Assembly (NCBI GenBank): GCA_964542645.1 | Contig: CAZIUG010000009.1 | Coordinates: 1-64,000, forward strand | DNA: 64,000 bases | Direction: 5' to 3' | From: Moanibacter sp964542645 | GTDB lineage: Bacteria; Verrucomicrobiota; Verrucomicrobiia; Opitutales; UBA2987 | Part shown: positions 9,646 through 18,594 of the stretch, in pieces | How positions within the stretch are numbered: the first letter of the stretch is position 1 | Layout of the letters: each line of letters opens with the position of its first letter | Notes under the pieces: generated by a model | The model's input: only the letters and a program-made list of their open reading frames with translations | Databases searched by the model: none | Told to the model about the DNA's origin: nothing | Program-made: the position numbers and the translations under genes

Positions 9646-11070
9646 ATGACAACAGACACCGAAATCATCCAAGACTATAAAGTAAAAGATATCTCTCTCG
9701 CAGAATGGGGGAGAAGGGAGATTTCTATCGGTGAGAAAGAGATGCCGGGCCTTATGGCAATCCGGGAAAGGCATTCAGATGAAAAACCTTTGTCGGGAGT
9801 CCGGATTATGGGGTCGTTGCACATGACGGTTCAGACTGCCGTGCTAATCGAGACCTTGAAGGCCTTAGGGGCGGATGTGCGTTGGGCTAGTTGTAATATT
9901 TTCTCAACACAGGATCACGCGGCCGCGGCAATAGCCCTGGGAGAAACACCAGTCTTTGCCTGGAAAGGTGAAACCCTTGAGGAATACTGGTGGTGTACTT
10001 ACCAAGCACTTACTTGGCCAGACGGTAAAGGGCCGATGCTTGTTGTTGATGATGGAGGAGATGCGACTCTTCTAATCCATCGTGGGTTCGAATATGAGGA
10101 GGGAAGTGATTGGGTTGATGAACCCTCTGACAATGAAGAGTTAAAGGTTATCAAGGACCTTCTAAAACGGGTCAGGTTAGAAAATCCAATTCATTGGCAC
10201 AACGTTGTTAAAGAGTGGAAGGGAGTGTCCGAGGAAACCACAACTGGAGTCCATCGTCTTTACCAGATGCAGGAGAAAGGTAGCCTATTGGTTCCTGCTA
10301 TCAATGTTAACGATTCAGTAACAAAATCTAAATTCGATAATCTTTACGGGTGTAGGGAATCTCTTATTGATGGGATCAAAAGAGCTACTGACGTAATGAT
10401 AGCGGGTAAACTCGCCGTGGTTTGCGGATACGGTGATGTAGGAAAGGGATGTGCCCAATCTCTTAGATCTCAAGGAGCTCAAGTCATTGTCACAGAAGTA
10501 GATCCAATCTGTGCTCTTCAAGCTGCGATGGAGGGGTTCCAGGTTACAACTGTCGAAGAGACACTTGGAAAGGGTGATATCTATGTTACCGCTACAGGAA
10601 ACCAGGATATTATCACTTTGGAACACATGATGGAATTTAAGGATCAAGCCATCGTTTCGAATATTGGCCATTTCGACAACGAGATTCAAGTATCTCGCTT
10701 GAATGAAACACCGGGGGTAGTAAGGGAAAACATCAAACCCCAAGTAGATTGCTACCATTTCCCAGATGGCCACGCGATCTTTTTACTAGCGGAAGGTAGG
10801 TTAGTAAATCTTGGCTGCGCTACGGGCCATCCGTCTTTTGTTATGTCGAATTCATTCTCTAACCAGGTCTTGGCACAAATGGATCTTTGGAAGAATTTAG
10901 AAAAATATTCCCCAGGCGTCTATATCCTCCCTAAGTATCTCGATGAGGAAGTAGCACGTCTACATCTTGGAAAGGTTGGAGCCAAACTAACAGTTCTGAC
11001 AGACAATCAAGCTACATATATCGGGGTTCCAACCGAGGGACCCTTTAAACCTGCGCACTATAAATATTAG
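9646..11070 (+). CDS. ahcY: Adenosylhomocysteinase
   Basis: Hydrolyses S-adenosylhomocysteine to homocysteine and adenosine, clearing the product of methyltransferases. The motifs seen are GSLHMTVQTAVL, the substrate segment NVNDSVTKSKFDN, the NAD-binding loop CGYGDVGKGCAQS and the C-terminal KPAHYKY. Length is 474 residues, the long bacterial form. It lies between metK and obgE with gaps of 9 and 6 bp, so synthesis and recycling of SAM are coupled in one operon. Confidence 0.96.
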   Translation: MTTDTEIIQDYKVKDISLAEWGRREISIGEKEMPGLMAIRERHSDEKPLSGVRIMGSLHMTVQTAVLIETLKALGADVRWASCNIFSTQDHAAAAIALGETPVFAWKGETLEEYWWCTYQALTWPDGKGPMLVVDDGGDATLLIHRGFEYEEGSDWVDEPSDNEELKVIKDLLKRVRLENPIHWHNVVKEWKGVSEETTTGVHRLYQMQEKGSLLVPAINVNDSVTKSKFDNLYGCRESLIDGIKRATDVMIAGKLAVVCGYGDVGKGCAQSLRSQGAQVIVTEVDPICALQAAMEGFQVTTVEETLGKGDIYVTATGNQDIITLEHMMEFKDQAIVSNIGHFDNEIQVSRLNETPGVVRENIKPQVDCYHFPDGHAIFLLAEGRLVNLGCATGHPSFVMSNSFSNQVLAQMDLWKNLEKYSPGVYILPKYLDEEVARLHLGKVGAKLTVLTDNQATYIGVPTEGPFKPAHYKY

Positions 11071-11076
11071 CTTAAA

Positions 11077-12069
11077 ATGTTTGTAGATGAAGTTGAAGTT
11101 CAACTACGTGCGGGGAAAGGCGGGGATGGATGCGTTAGTTTTCGACGTGAACGGCATCGGCCGAAAGGGGGACCTGACGGTGGCGACGGCGGACACGGAG
11201 GGGATATAATTCTTGAATGTGATGAAAACGTAGCTGATCTCTCCGAATTCAAGTACAACTCCCAAGTAACAGCGAAGAATGGGACAAATGGGGAGGGTAG
11301 TGATAGAAATGGAAGAAACGGTGAGGCCCGAATTCTTAGGATCCCGCCTGGAACGGAAGTAATTGAGATTTCGGATTCATCACCTAGGACTGAACTTCTT
11401 GATCACGGACATCGTTCGCCTCTTCTGAAAGGCGGAAAAGGGGGATTGGGGAATATACGGTTTAAAAGCTCAATCAATCAGGTTCCACGACGTTCGACAA
11501 AGGGTAAAGTTGGAGCCGAAGGTCGATATCGACTAGTCCTTAAGACAATCGCCGACATCGGGCTAATTGGTTTCCCAAATGCTGGAAAATCTTCACTCAT
11601 GAATCATTTGACTCGGGCTCAATGTAAGATTGGCACCTATCCTTTCACTACTCTTAATCCACACGTTGGGGTGATCGAGTATGAAGAAAATTTTGATCGT
11701 CTCCTTTTAGCAGATATACCTGGATTGGTTGAGGGGGCTCATATGAATCGAGGATTAGGACATCAGTTTCTGCGTCATATTGAACGTTGCCATGGACTTC
11801 TGCTGGTGATTGATATGGCTCAAGTTGATGGTCGTGAAGTAACAGAGGAACAGAAGACACTTTTCCAGGAACTCGAACTTTTCAAATCGGGACTAGGTTC
11901 CAAAATTAGACTAATCGTCTCAAACAAAATGGATCTTTCTGGGAGCCGAGAGAATCTTGAGAGTTTTCAGCGTGAATGCGATATTCCTGCCTTTCCCATT
12001 TCCTGCAAGACAGGAGAAGGAATTATGGAGTTAAAGAAATCTCTGTATAATGAGGTTAGGGGTGATTGA
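11077..12069 (+). CDS. obgE: GTPase ObgE/CgtA
   Basis: Ribosome-associated GTPase acting in late 50S assembly and growth control. The glycine-rich Obg domain fills about residues 1-158 (KGGDGCVSFRRE, GGPDGGDGGHGG). The G domain has G1 GFPNAGKSS near residue 166, the switch PFTTLNPHVG, G3 DIPGLVEGA and G4 SNKMD. There is no C-terminal OCT extension, so this is the short form of 330 residues. It is the last gene of the pckG-metK-ahcY-obgE run. Confidence 0.95.
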   Translation: MFVDEVEVQLRAGKGGDGCVSFRRERHRPKGGPDGGDGGHGGDIILECDENVADLSEFKYNSQVTAKNGTNGEGSDRNGRNGEARILRIPPGTEVIEISDSSPRTELLDHGHRSPLLKGGKGGLGNIRFKSSINQVPRRSTKGKVGAEGRYRLVLKTIADIGLIGFPNAGKSSLMNHLTRAQCKIGTYPFTTLNPHVGVIEYEENFDRLLLADIPGLVEGAHMNRGLGHQFLRHIERCHGLLLVIDMAQVDGREVTEEQKTLFQELELFKSGLGSKIRLIVSNKMDLSGSRENLESFQRECDIPAFPISCKTGEGIMELKKSLYNEVRGD

Positions 12070-12233
12070 AATCTCCCAAAGGAATTCATAGAATTTCCAA
12101 TACTCCAAGTTGTGTTATTCCTTTGAGTTTCTAAGGGCTAGAATGTAGAATTTTAATTACTTTTATACTAAGGGCCCGAGAGGCCCAACTGAATCCTTAT
12201 TTCGGTGCCTATATGAAAGGAGGAGAATACAGG

Positions 12234-12256
12234 GCAGATCTCATCATGGGATCTGC
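12234..12256. terminator. Hairpin between convergent obgE and mnmA
   Basis: GCAGATC (12234-12240) pairs with GATCTGC (12250-12256) around a 9-base loop. It is located between two converging genes but lacks a T-run, so termination on either strand is only inferred. The 218-bp gap otherwise shows nothing recognisable beyond an 18-codon ATG frame at 12213 that overlaps the hairpin. Confidence 0.4.
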
Positions 12257-12287
12257 TGTTCTGCTCTAGTATCCTGTTTGAATGTTA

Positions 12288-13391
12288 CTAATAATATGTG
12301 CCGCCACCTACTAATCTTTCACCGTCATATAAAGCACATATTTGACCTGGCGCTAATGCTCGTTGAGGGAACTCGAATTCAATTTCTGCTTCCGTGGGCC
12401 CAGTGTGGCGAAAGAGGATAGGAGTTGAAGGATCCCGGTAACGAGGTTTAGCCAAAAGATCATCATTTCCCCCGGGGGGCTGATTTAAAAAGTTCAAATT
12501 ATTAACTCGGAATCGCCTTCTATAGAGACCGAGAGTGGAAGATCGATCAAATCCAATCACTAGCTGGTTCTGTGAATGATTTTTAGCGATCACTACGTAG
12601 GATTCATTCTGGGTATTAGAAGGAATTCCAATGCCTTTGCGTTGTCCTAAAGTATAGCGATGTAACCCTTGATGGGTCCCAATCTTCCGACCAGACATGT
12701 TAATAATATCACCAGGATTATCGGGTATGTACGATTCAAGAAACTCATTTATTTTAACATTCCCTAGAAAACAAATTCCCTGACTGTCTTTTCGGTCAGC
12801 ATTTGGGAGCATATTATTTCGAGCTATCTGACGGACTTGCTTTTTATCGAGATCTCCCAGTGGGAAAAAGGCATGACTAAGTTGATATTGAGAAATAAGG
12901 GCCAGAAAGTACGACTGGTCCTTGTTTTTATCTTTCCCTTCAAAAAGACTATATGTTCCATCATCGTTTTTGATTCTTCGACAGTAATGTCCAGTAGCCA
13001 TGCCACTGTATCCTTCTTTAATGGCATAGTCTAGGAATCGACCGAATTTTATTTCGCGATTGCATATGACATCGGGATTGGGTGTAACACCTGTTCTATA
13101 CCCATCGACGAGATATTCGACGACTTTTTCGCGATAGTCGCCTATCATATTTACAAGCCGAAAAGGTATTCCGATTATTTTAGTCATTCTACGTGCTAAA
13201 TCGAGTTCCTCCTGCCACGGACATTTAGCTGCAATAGAATATTCGTTCATCCAAGTCCTTATGTAAGCCCCCGTAATGTTGTATTCACGCTCTTTCAAGA
13301 GAACACCTGCCACGGAACTATCTACACCCCCCGATATCGCAACGAGCAGTTTGGCCTTTTTCAACTCAGATCTCCTTTTGTCGAAGGACAT
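12288..13391 (-). CDS. mnmA: tRNA-specific 2-thiouridylase MnmA
   Basis: Thiolates uridine 34 of Lys, Glu and Gln tRNAs; the window also carries a tRNA-Lys(TTT), a substrate type. The PP-loop AISGGVDSS is at residues 18-25. The two catalytic cysteines are C110 (in NPDVICN) and C207 (in DSQGICFLG), matching E. coli C102 and C199. The C-terminal HRYTLGQRKGIG block is intact. Length is 367 residues. The ATG at 13391 is divergent from pgk with about 250 bp between them. Confidence 0.95.
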   Translation of the reverse strand: MSFDKRRSELKKAKLLVAISGGVDSSVAGVLLKEREYNITGAYIRTWMNEYSIAAKCPWQEELDLARRMTKIIGIPFRLVNMIGDYREKVVEYLVDGYRTGVTPNPDVICNREIKFGRFLDYAIKEGYSGMATGHYCRRIKNDDGTYSLFEGKDKNKDQSYFLALISQYQLSHAFFPLGDLDKKQVRQIARNNMLPNADRKDSQGICFLGNVKINEFLESYIPDNPGDIINMSGRKIGTHQGLHRYTLGQRKGIGIPSNTQNESYVVIAKNHSQNQLVIGFDRSSTLGLYRRRFRVNNLNFLNQPPGGNDDLLAKPRYRDPSTPILFRHTGPTEAEIEFEFPQRALAPGQICALYDGERLVGGGTYY

Positions 13392-13555
13392 GAAGGATTT
13401 CTGGCTTCAGATTCTATTAGAAAAGGATTCCTCACTATTTTAATACAAAAGAATACCTTCTTCAAATCGATTTAGCTGGCATGGCAGAAATGGAATGTTG
13501 AGGTTTGAGACGATTTGTCGATTTAGAACAAGGAATTATCCTTTTTCTTATCAAA

Positions 13556-13578
13556 TTGACTTATTATTCCTGTATAAT
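13556..13578 (+). promoter_or_regulatory. Possible promoter elements upstream of pgk
   Basis: A perfect TATAAT lies at 13573-13578 and TTGACT at 13556-13561, between divergent mnmA and pgk and about 60 bp before the pgk start. The 11-bp separation is too short for a normal sigma-70 pair, so probably only the -10 is used, or the match is partly accidental. Confidence 0.35.
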
Positions 13579-13640
13579 GGAAAACTGAAGTCTAGAGCAT
13601 AATATTGTCGCAATGCGTCGAGCTTATTGAAGGGGCTAAC

Positions 13641-14849
13641 GTGAGTAGAATAAAAACAATCAAGGATATACCGCTACAAGGGAAGCAGGTATTTGTTCGG
13701 GTGGACTTTAATGTACCGATGGGGGAGGGCGGACAAATAGTGGACGACACACGAATTTCTGCCGCCATTCCTTCGATTCGCTATCTTGTTAACCAGGGAG
13801 CAAAAGTTATCCTTGCTAGCCATCTTGGTAGGCCGAAAGGAAAGCCTGTTCCTGAGTTGTCTCTTAGGATAGTAGGAGCCGATTTAGCGAAGAAATTAGG
13901 TCAGCCTATAACTTTTGTCGAAAGCTGTGTAGGCAGTATACCTTTCTCCGCAGCTGAAAAGATGCAAGAAGGGTCAATCCTCCTTTTAGAAAACCTCAGA
14001 TTTCATCCTCAGGAGGAAGCAGATGATTCAGAATTTAGTAAAGAACTTGGCCGTCTTGCACAGATATATGTAAATGATGCATTTGGCACCGCACATCGCG
14101 CCCATTCATCTACTCATGGGATCGTAAATCACGTGGCTGAAGCTGTAGCTGGATTCCTTATGGAAGCTGAGTTGAATTACCTCGGCGAAAAAACAACGAA
14201 TCCCGAAAGGCCATTTATTGCGATCCTCGGCGGGGCCAAGGTCAGCGATAAAATCAAAATTGTGAGCACACTTCTTAATAAAGTAGACTCTATTCTGATT
14301 GGTGGAGCAATGGCCTATACTTTTCTTCTTAGTAAAGGGCAGGAAGTCGGAGATAGTCTTTGTGAACCAAATCAGATCGACGTAGCATCAGGCACTATTA
14401 AGAAGGCAATGGACCAAGAAACAGAGCTGCTTCTTCCTCTTGATCATGTCGTTTCTCGAAAAGTTAATTTTGGAAAAGAAGAATCAGTTGAGAATAAAAT
14501 CCTCCGGGGTTCGATTCCAAAAGGTTGGATTGGGGTAGATATAGGCCCCGAGACTATTAATACTTATAGATCACGAATTCAGTCGGCACGAACAATCTTA
14601 TGGAATGGGCCGCTTGGTGTCTTTGAGAATAAAGAATTTAGAAATGGAACTTTTGCGATTGCTGGGCTAATTGCCTCAAACACGAATTCTACATCTATAG
14701 TCGGCGGCGGTGATTCGATTAAGGCGATAAAGGATAGCGGCTATGAGAATGACATTACCCATATATGTACAGGAGGAGGTGCTGCTCTCGAATTTCTGGA
14801 AGGGGTTGAACTTCCAGGAGTTAGGGTTCTGCATACGGTAGACTCATAA
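13641..14849 (+). CDS. pgk: Phosphoglycerate kinase
   Basis: Glycolytic and gluconeogenic kinase transferring phosphate between 1,3-bisphosphoglycerate and ADP. Motifs are RVDFNVPM near the N-terminus, SHLGRPKG, the ENLRF loop, GGAKVSDKI, NGPLGVFE and the C-terminal GGGDSIKAI. GTG at 13641 was chosen because AAGGGG sits just upstream and the resulting IKTIKDIPLQGK start matches the family; a TTG at 13605 would add 12 unsupported residues. It is followed by tpiA after 77 bp, the usual glycolytic pairing. Confidence 0.94.
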   Translation: MSRIKTIKDIPLQGKQVFVRVDFNVPMGEGGQIVDDTRISAAIPSIRYLVNQGAKVILASHLGRPKGKPVPELSLRIVGADLAKKLGQPITFVESCVGSIPFSAAEKMQEGSILLLENLRFHPQEEADDSEFSKELGRLAQIYVNDAFGTAHRAHSSTHGIVNHVAEAVAGFLMEAELNYLGEKTTNPERPFIAILGGAKVSDKIKIVSTLLNKVDSILIGGAMAYTFLLSKGQEVGDSLCEPNQIDVASGTIKKAMDQETELLLPLDHVVSRKVNFGKEESVENKILRGSIPKGWIGVDIGPETINTYRSRIQSARTILWNGPLGVFENKEFRNGTFAIAGLIASNTNSTSIVGGGDSIKAIKDSGYENDITHICTGGGAALEFLEGVELPGVRVLHTVDS

Positions 14850-14926
14850 TCCTTTCTACCTATTTTGAAATCGCGTTTCCGGTTCAAAAAGAATAGTTCC
14901 GATAATTATCGAGATTTAATCATTCA

Positions 14927-15706
14927 ATGGAGAATAGTGTGCGCAAGTGTCTTATTGTAGGAAATTGGAAGATGAACAATACTTCCTTTGAAGCCTTTGA
15001 GCTATTTAATGAAATAAACATTGAAGTCGGTCAGGTTTCCGAAGTTTCTATCGCCATTTGCCCGCCCTTTACAGCGATTGAGTCGCTTTCTCGCTTAGTC
15101 AGAAATTCCAATATCCACCTGGGTGCTCAAAACATGCATCAGGTTGTTAGCGGCGCCTATACAGGCGAAATATCAGCTGGAATGCTTCGCAGTCTATTTT
15201 GTAGCTTTGTCATTCTTGGTCATAGTGAACGTCGTACTAATTCTGGCGAGAACGACTCTATTATTAATGCAAAAGTGAAAACAGCATTAGACAATGATCT
15301 AAACCCTATTCTCTGTGTAGGGGAGTCATTTAAAGAGAGAGAAGAGGGAGAAACTGAGGAAATAATTGAACACCAAATAAAATTTGGGTTGGCTTCCATT
15401 AGTCCAAACTCAGCCGAAAAAATCATTGTTGCCTACGAGCCAATCTGGGCAATTGGAACTGGAAGAAATGCAACTCCCAAGTTGGCTCAAGAGATCCATA
15501 AGAGAATTCGGATTATTCTTAGCCGTATGTTTTCAGAGAGTATAGCAAATCGAATTCGAATTCTCTACGGAGGTTCTATGAAATCACAAAATGCGTCTTG
15601 TCTTCTCGGCCAACCAGATATTGACGGTGGCTTAATTGGGGGTGCATCTCTAGATTCCCGCGATTTTATCCGGATCGTTGAAATTGCGATTGAAAAAAAT
15701 TCTTAG
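14927..15706 (+). CDS. tpiA: Triosephosphate isomerase
   Basis: Interconverts dihydroxyacetone phosphate and glyceraldehyde 3-phosphate. The TIM barrel motifs are complete: GNWKMN at the N-terminus, catalytic His in LGHSERR, catalytic Glu in AYEPIWAIGTG, and the phosphate loop DGGLIGGASL. Two starts are possible: ATG 14927, or GTG 14939, which has GGAGA at 14929-14933 in front of it and gives a start nearer to the family norm. It lies downstream of pgk; no secG is seen after it. Confidence 0.94.
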   Translation: MENSVRKCLIVGNWKMNNTSFEAFELFNEINIEVGQVSEVSIAICPPFTAIESLSRLVRNSNIHLGAQNMHQVVSGAYTGEISAGMLRSLFCSFVILGHSERRTNSGENDSIINAKVKTALDNDLNPILCVGESFKEREEGETEEIIEHQIKFGLASISPNSAEKIIVAYEPIWAIGTGRNATPKLAQEIHKRIRIILSRMFSESIANRIRILYGGSMKSQNASCLLGQPDIDGGLIGGASLDSRDFIRIVEIAIEKNS

Positions 15707-15855
15707 GATTCCGTGGTTTTGGTGCTTCAATATCTGAGATCAGCTTCAAAATGTCTACTTCATCAACCAGAACCTCTGATACTTCTATAGAAGCCTGATC
15801 CCTTACTTGGGGCCTAATGCATTAGGAGTTAATCCTATCATTAAGAGAAATCTGG

Positions 15856-15879
15856 TTGTTTGAACAAATGCTCAAACAA
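15856..15879 (-). terminator. Hairpin downstream of the Pal-like gene
   Basis: TTGTTTGA (15856-15863) and TCAAACAA (15872-15879) form an 8-bp stem with an 8-base loop just after the stop of the leftward Pal-like gene. There is no clear T-run. A 14-bp perfect palindrome CCTAATGCATTAGG at 15813-15826 follows. Confidence 0.4.
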
Positions 15880-15894
15880 GGAACAAAGAAGTCT

Positions 15895-16461
15895 CTATGG
15901 AAGTTCGAGAAGATCTGCCCTTCGATCGTAGGACATCTCTTCTTGCGTCCCCTCAAGGGTCGACTCCAGGTCCCCTTTTGATCTTGTTTCAACGCGCTCT
16001 GAAGGAATTCCCAAGGATATCAGGTACTCCTTTACGCTGTTGGCTCGCCGATCTCCTAAGCCAATATTATACTCAGTAGGCCCACGCCAGTCGCAGTGTC
16101 CTTCAATAAGTATATTCCATGATGGATTATCGAGAATCTGGTTTGCAGACTCGCGCAATTTTTCACGTTCTGCTGGCTTAATCGAAGCTTGATCGAGTTC
16201 AAAGTAAACGGATGAAAGTACACGGAGAGGCTCAGAGCCAGGGCCAGCCATCGTATTGAATTTCGAATTTCGAGCTAGAAGGATCTCCCCGCCCGGTCCA
16301 TATTGACCACTGCGAGCGACGTAGCTAATATTTCCGGTCGAGCCTTGTCCCTCTACCGTATCATCGGGAATAGGAGGGATTCGCACTTGGCAACCGGAGA
16401 GGATCGTTGCCAACACAGAAATACAACAAACCCTTTCTAAAAAACGCCTCATTGAAAACAT
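15895..16461 (-). CDS. Pal/OmpA-family peptidoglycan-associated lipoprotein
   Basis: An outer-membrane lipoprotein of 188 residues tethering the envelope to peptidoglycan. The N-terminus has a signal helix ending in the lipobox LSGC. The C-terminal half is an OmpA domain with VYFELDQASIKP, EGHCDWRG and YNIGLGDRRA, containing the Asp and Arg that bind diaminopimelate. The longest frame begins with TTG at 16497, but AGGAGG lies 9 bases before ATG 16461, which was chosen. No tolB or tolQRA genes adjoin it, so assignment to the Tol-Pal complex is by domain only. Confidence 0.85.
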   Translation of the reverse strand: MFSMRRFLERVCCISVLATILSGCQVRIPPIPDDTVEGQGSTGNISYVARSGQYGPGGEILLARNSKFNTMAGPGSEPLRVLSSVYFELDQASIKPAEREKLRESANQILDNPSWNILIEGHCDWRGPTEYNIGLGDRRANSVKEYLISLGIPSERVETRSKGDLESTLEGTQEEMSYDRRADLLELP

Positions 16462-16629
16462 TCCTGCAAACCTCCTCTGTTCATTCACTAACGGCAACTG
16501 TTAGATTTCTACACCAAACCTGTGTATATTCGATGTTATTGCCTCTGCAATAAAATAATCGGTTCAAGTGGATGTTTCGGTCAATTTAAATAACAAGGGA
16601 GTGTTCAGTTGGGTGGACGACAAAAGGTT

Positions 16630-16702
16630 TGGGTCGACTGGGACTCGAACCCAGAACCAATGGCTTAAAAGGCCACTGCTCTACCGATTGAGCTACCGAC
16701 CC
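16630..16702 (-). tRNA. tRNA-Lys(TTT)
   Basis: The reverse strand folds into a full cloverleaf of 73 bases. The acceptor stem is GGGTCGG with TCGACCC and one G-U pair. The D arm is GCTC/GAGC. The anticodon arm is GTGGC/GCCAT around CTTTTAA, giving anticodon TTT. The T arm is CTGGG-TTCGAGT-CCCAG. The discriminator is A. The CCA end is not encoded and must be added after transcription. Confidence 0.95.
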
Positions 16703-16703
16703 C

Positions 16704-17265
16704 ATCTTTTACCAGCTAATTCCAGATAAAAACCTGCCATATAATCTTTCTTCAGTATTTACATGCTTACAGGAAAGACTGAGCAAATGGGAAAATAGAG
16801 GTAAATCAACAGTATGGAAAAGAACAAACGTAAGGAGGAATCCTCTCAAACCATAAGCAAGCGGGAACTACTAATTGTGTTTTAAAGCTGGTGGCAAGTA
16901 GAAATAGGCATCCTGTAGAGTATGAGCGTACGTCCTTTCGGACCTCTATATGAATGAGGCCAATGAAGGAGGGAGCGATGCTGTAGCAAATCGGCTTCTA
17001 TCTAGCGAAAACAACCCTTAGCTGATGGCTTAGGTATTTTTACACACTAAGGACTAATCTCGATCACCAACCAGTCCCTGATATTTCTTCAATATGGGAG
17101 AAGAGTGCTTAGAAAATTGCTTCTACAATAGGGACAAAGGGACTTAACGTGAAATTTTACAAAATTCTTGAATGAAATTTTGGATATGCCGTCTAAATAA
17201 AAGTATAAGGGAATATGGAACAATTTTTCTTTTAGAGCATCAATAAGTGTAGAAATTCACATTAA
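16704..17265. other. Non-coding stretch before the ECF sigma gene
   Basis: No intact gene is visible over about 560 bp. A plus frame starts with ATG at 16814 and runs 23 codons (MEKNKRKEESSQTISKREL, then four residues and a stop at 16883-16885). It stays protein-like for 22 more codons after that stop, which may be a decayed gene. A small GTCC-TTTC-GGAC hairpin lies near 16935. Candidate ECF promoter elements lie at 17217-17245. Confidence 0.35.
17217..17245 (+). promoter_or_regulatory. Possible ECF-type promoter of the sigma gene
   Basis: GGAACAA (17217-17223) resembles the GGAAC -35 element of ECF sigma promoters, with TCAATA at 17240-17245 after a 16-bp spacer. It sits about 20 bp before the sigma gene start, so autoregulation is possible. 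This rests on short matches only. Confidence 0.3.
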
Positions 17266-17868
17266 ATGGCACCGAAGACAAAGGACATTGCCCTGGACAA
17301 ACTGCTGGTTTCCCGTTTCAGGGAAGGCGATCATACAGCATTTGATGAATTGGTGGGCAGGCATTGGGACCGCATATATTCACGCGTCGTCTATTTGCTT
17401 AAAAATAAACAAGATGCAGAGGAAGTTACTCAGGATTCATTTCTACGGGCCCGTCGAGGATTAGAGAATTTCAGAGGTGATTCTTCATTCTCAACATGGC
17501 TTTATCAGATCGCAACGAATCTCGCCCGCAACAAGTATTGGTATTGGTTAAGACGCAAACGTCACGCATCAATTTCATTAGAAGAAAGCGTCCTAGATGA
17601 TGGAAATGCTACTCTAATCGACATTATGCCTGCTGATGGGGATGATCCCAGATATGCATCGATTAACCAAGAATTTGTAGACCGAGTCTCCGAATGCATG
17701 GAAAATTTAAATGAAAAGCATCGAGAAATCCTTAAATTGAGGACAGTCCAAGATCTTTCATATGAGGAAATATCCGAGAAACTTCAGCTCAGCGCAGGTA
17801 CGGTAAAAAGTCGAATTGCGAGAGCAAGGGAAAATCTCCGTGAAAAAATGGGGAAGGATTTCATATGA
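17266..17868 (+). CDS. ECF-family RNA polymerase sigma factor
   Basis: A 200-residue sigma-70 family factor with only regions 2 and 4. Region 2 runs from about residue 24 to 90 (DAEEVTQDSFLRA, FSTWLYQIATNLA). Region 4 is near the C-terminus (YEEISEKLQLSAGTVKSRIA), a helix-turn-helix for -35 recognition. It resembles the RpoE group. Its stop overlaps the next gene by ATGA, and that gene encodes a membrane-anchored protein, the normal arrangement of an ECF sigma factor and its anti-sigma regulator. Confidence 0.9.
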   Translation: MAPKTKDIALDKLLVSRFREGDHTAFDELVGRHWDRIYSRVVYLLKNKQDAEEVTQDSFLRARRGLENFRGDSSFSTWLYQIATNLARNKYWYWLRRKRHASISLEESVLDDGNATLIDIMPADGDDPRYASINQEFVDRVSECMENLNEKHREILKLRTVQDLSYEEISEKLQLSAGTVKSRIARARENLREKMGKDFI

Positions 17869-18536
17869 GAGATACCCAATTTAAAGAGCTGGTAAACCTT
17901 TACCTTGACAATGAGATAACAGAAGAGCAGCTCCGTGAGCTTAGTTGGGAATTAAAAACTGTTCCAACCCGTCGTAGGGAATTTAAATCCTACTATCGAT
18001 TGCATCAGGCTTCTTGTACCGTATTCAGCGAATCTAAAGACCGAATTCACATCCGACCTCATAAGAAACGGGGGATATGGAATCTTTCTTTTGCGGCTCA
18101 ATTTGCTATTGGAACTGCCTGTGTCTTGATTTCATTTTCCATTTTCATTCCCTCTTTATCTCGAAATTCCCCATTACTCGAAGAGATACCTCCTGTCTAT
18201 CCTATCCATGCTTCTCGTTCATCTGAAATCGAAGAAAGCGTAGTAAGACAGCTTGAGCCATCGAACTTGAAAGCCGCCATCCCGGCAGATTCTGAATTGC
18301 TGGTCTTGCATTCAGATCTGGCAGTAACGATTGGGAATCGTGAGCCGATAAATCCCTTTTTTGAAAGAATGCCGGTTAAAGTGAATAAAAATTTGTCATT
18401 CAAGCATGGATTTAAAATTAACTACCCTTCGGTACTTCAGGAAAAACAACAGAAAAAATATAGATCCAGGATTTTTGAAACTAAAAGGACTCCCGAATAT
18501 AATTCTAAGCGAGCAAGGTTCCCGGTTCAGCGCTAG
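17865..18536 (+). CDS. Putative membrane anti-sigma factor
   Basis: A 223-residue protein translationally coupled (ATGA) to the ECF sigma gene. The N-terminus has the short helical pattern of anti-sigma domains (LVNLYLDNEITEEQLREL), then one membrane segment at about residues 75-96, then a low-complexity periplasmic tail rich in Ser, Pro and basic residues. The HxxxCxxC zinc motif of many anti-sigma factors is absent. The function is inferred from position, topology and the N-terminal helix pattern; no sensory domain is recognisable in the tail. Confidence 0.65.
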   Translation: MRDTQFKELVNLYLDNEITEEQLRELSWELKTVPTRRREFKSYYRLHQASCTVFSESKDRIHIRPHKKRGIWNLSFAAQFAIGTACVLISFSIFIPSLSRNSPLLEEIPPVYPIHASRSSEIEESVVRQLEPSNLKAAIPADSELLVLHSDLAVTIGNREPINPFFERMPVKVNKNLSFKHGFKINYPSVLQEKQQKKYRSRIFETKRTPEYNSKRARFPVQR

Positions 18537-18594
18537 TATGGCTCTCCGTAATTAGGAGGCTATGCTTGTGGTTGCTTCCTTTTCTAAGACTCCT

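Noticed and set aside
10315..10773. 152-codon minus frame inside ahcY
   Set aside because: Opposite strongly conserved AhcY motifs; shadow frame.
16523..16550. Sigma-70 promoter for the Pal-like gene (TTGCAG-N16-TATACA on the minus strand)
   Set aside because: Spacing is fine but each hexamer matches consensus weakly; not enough to list.
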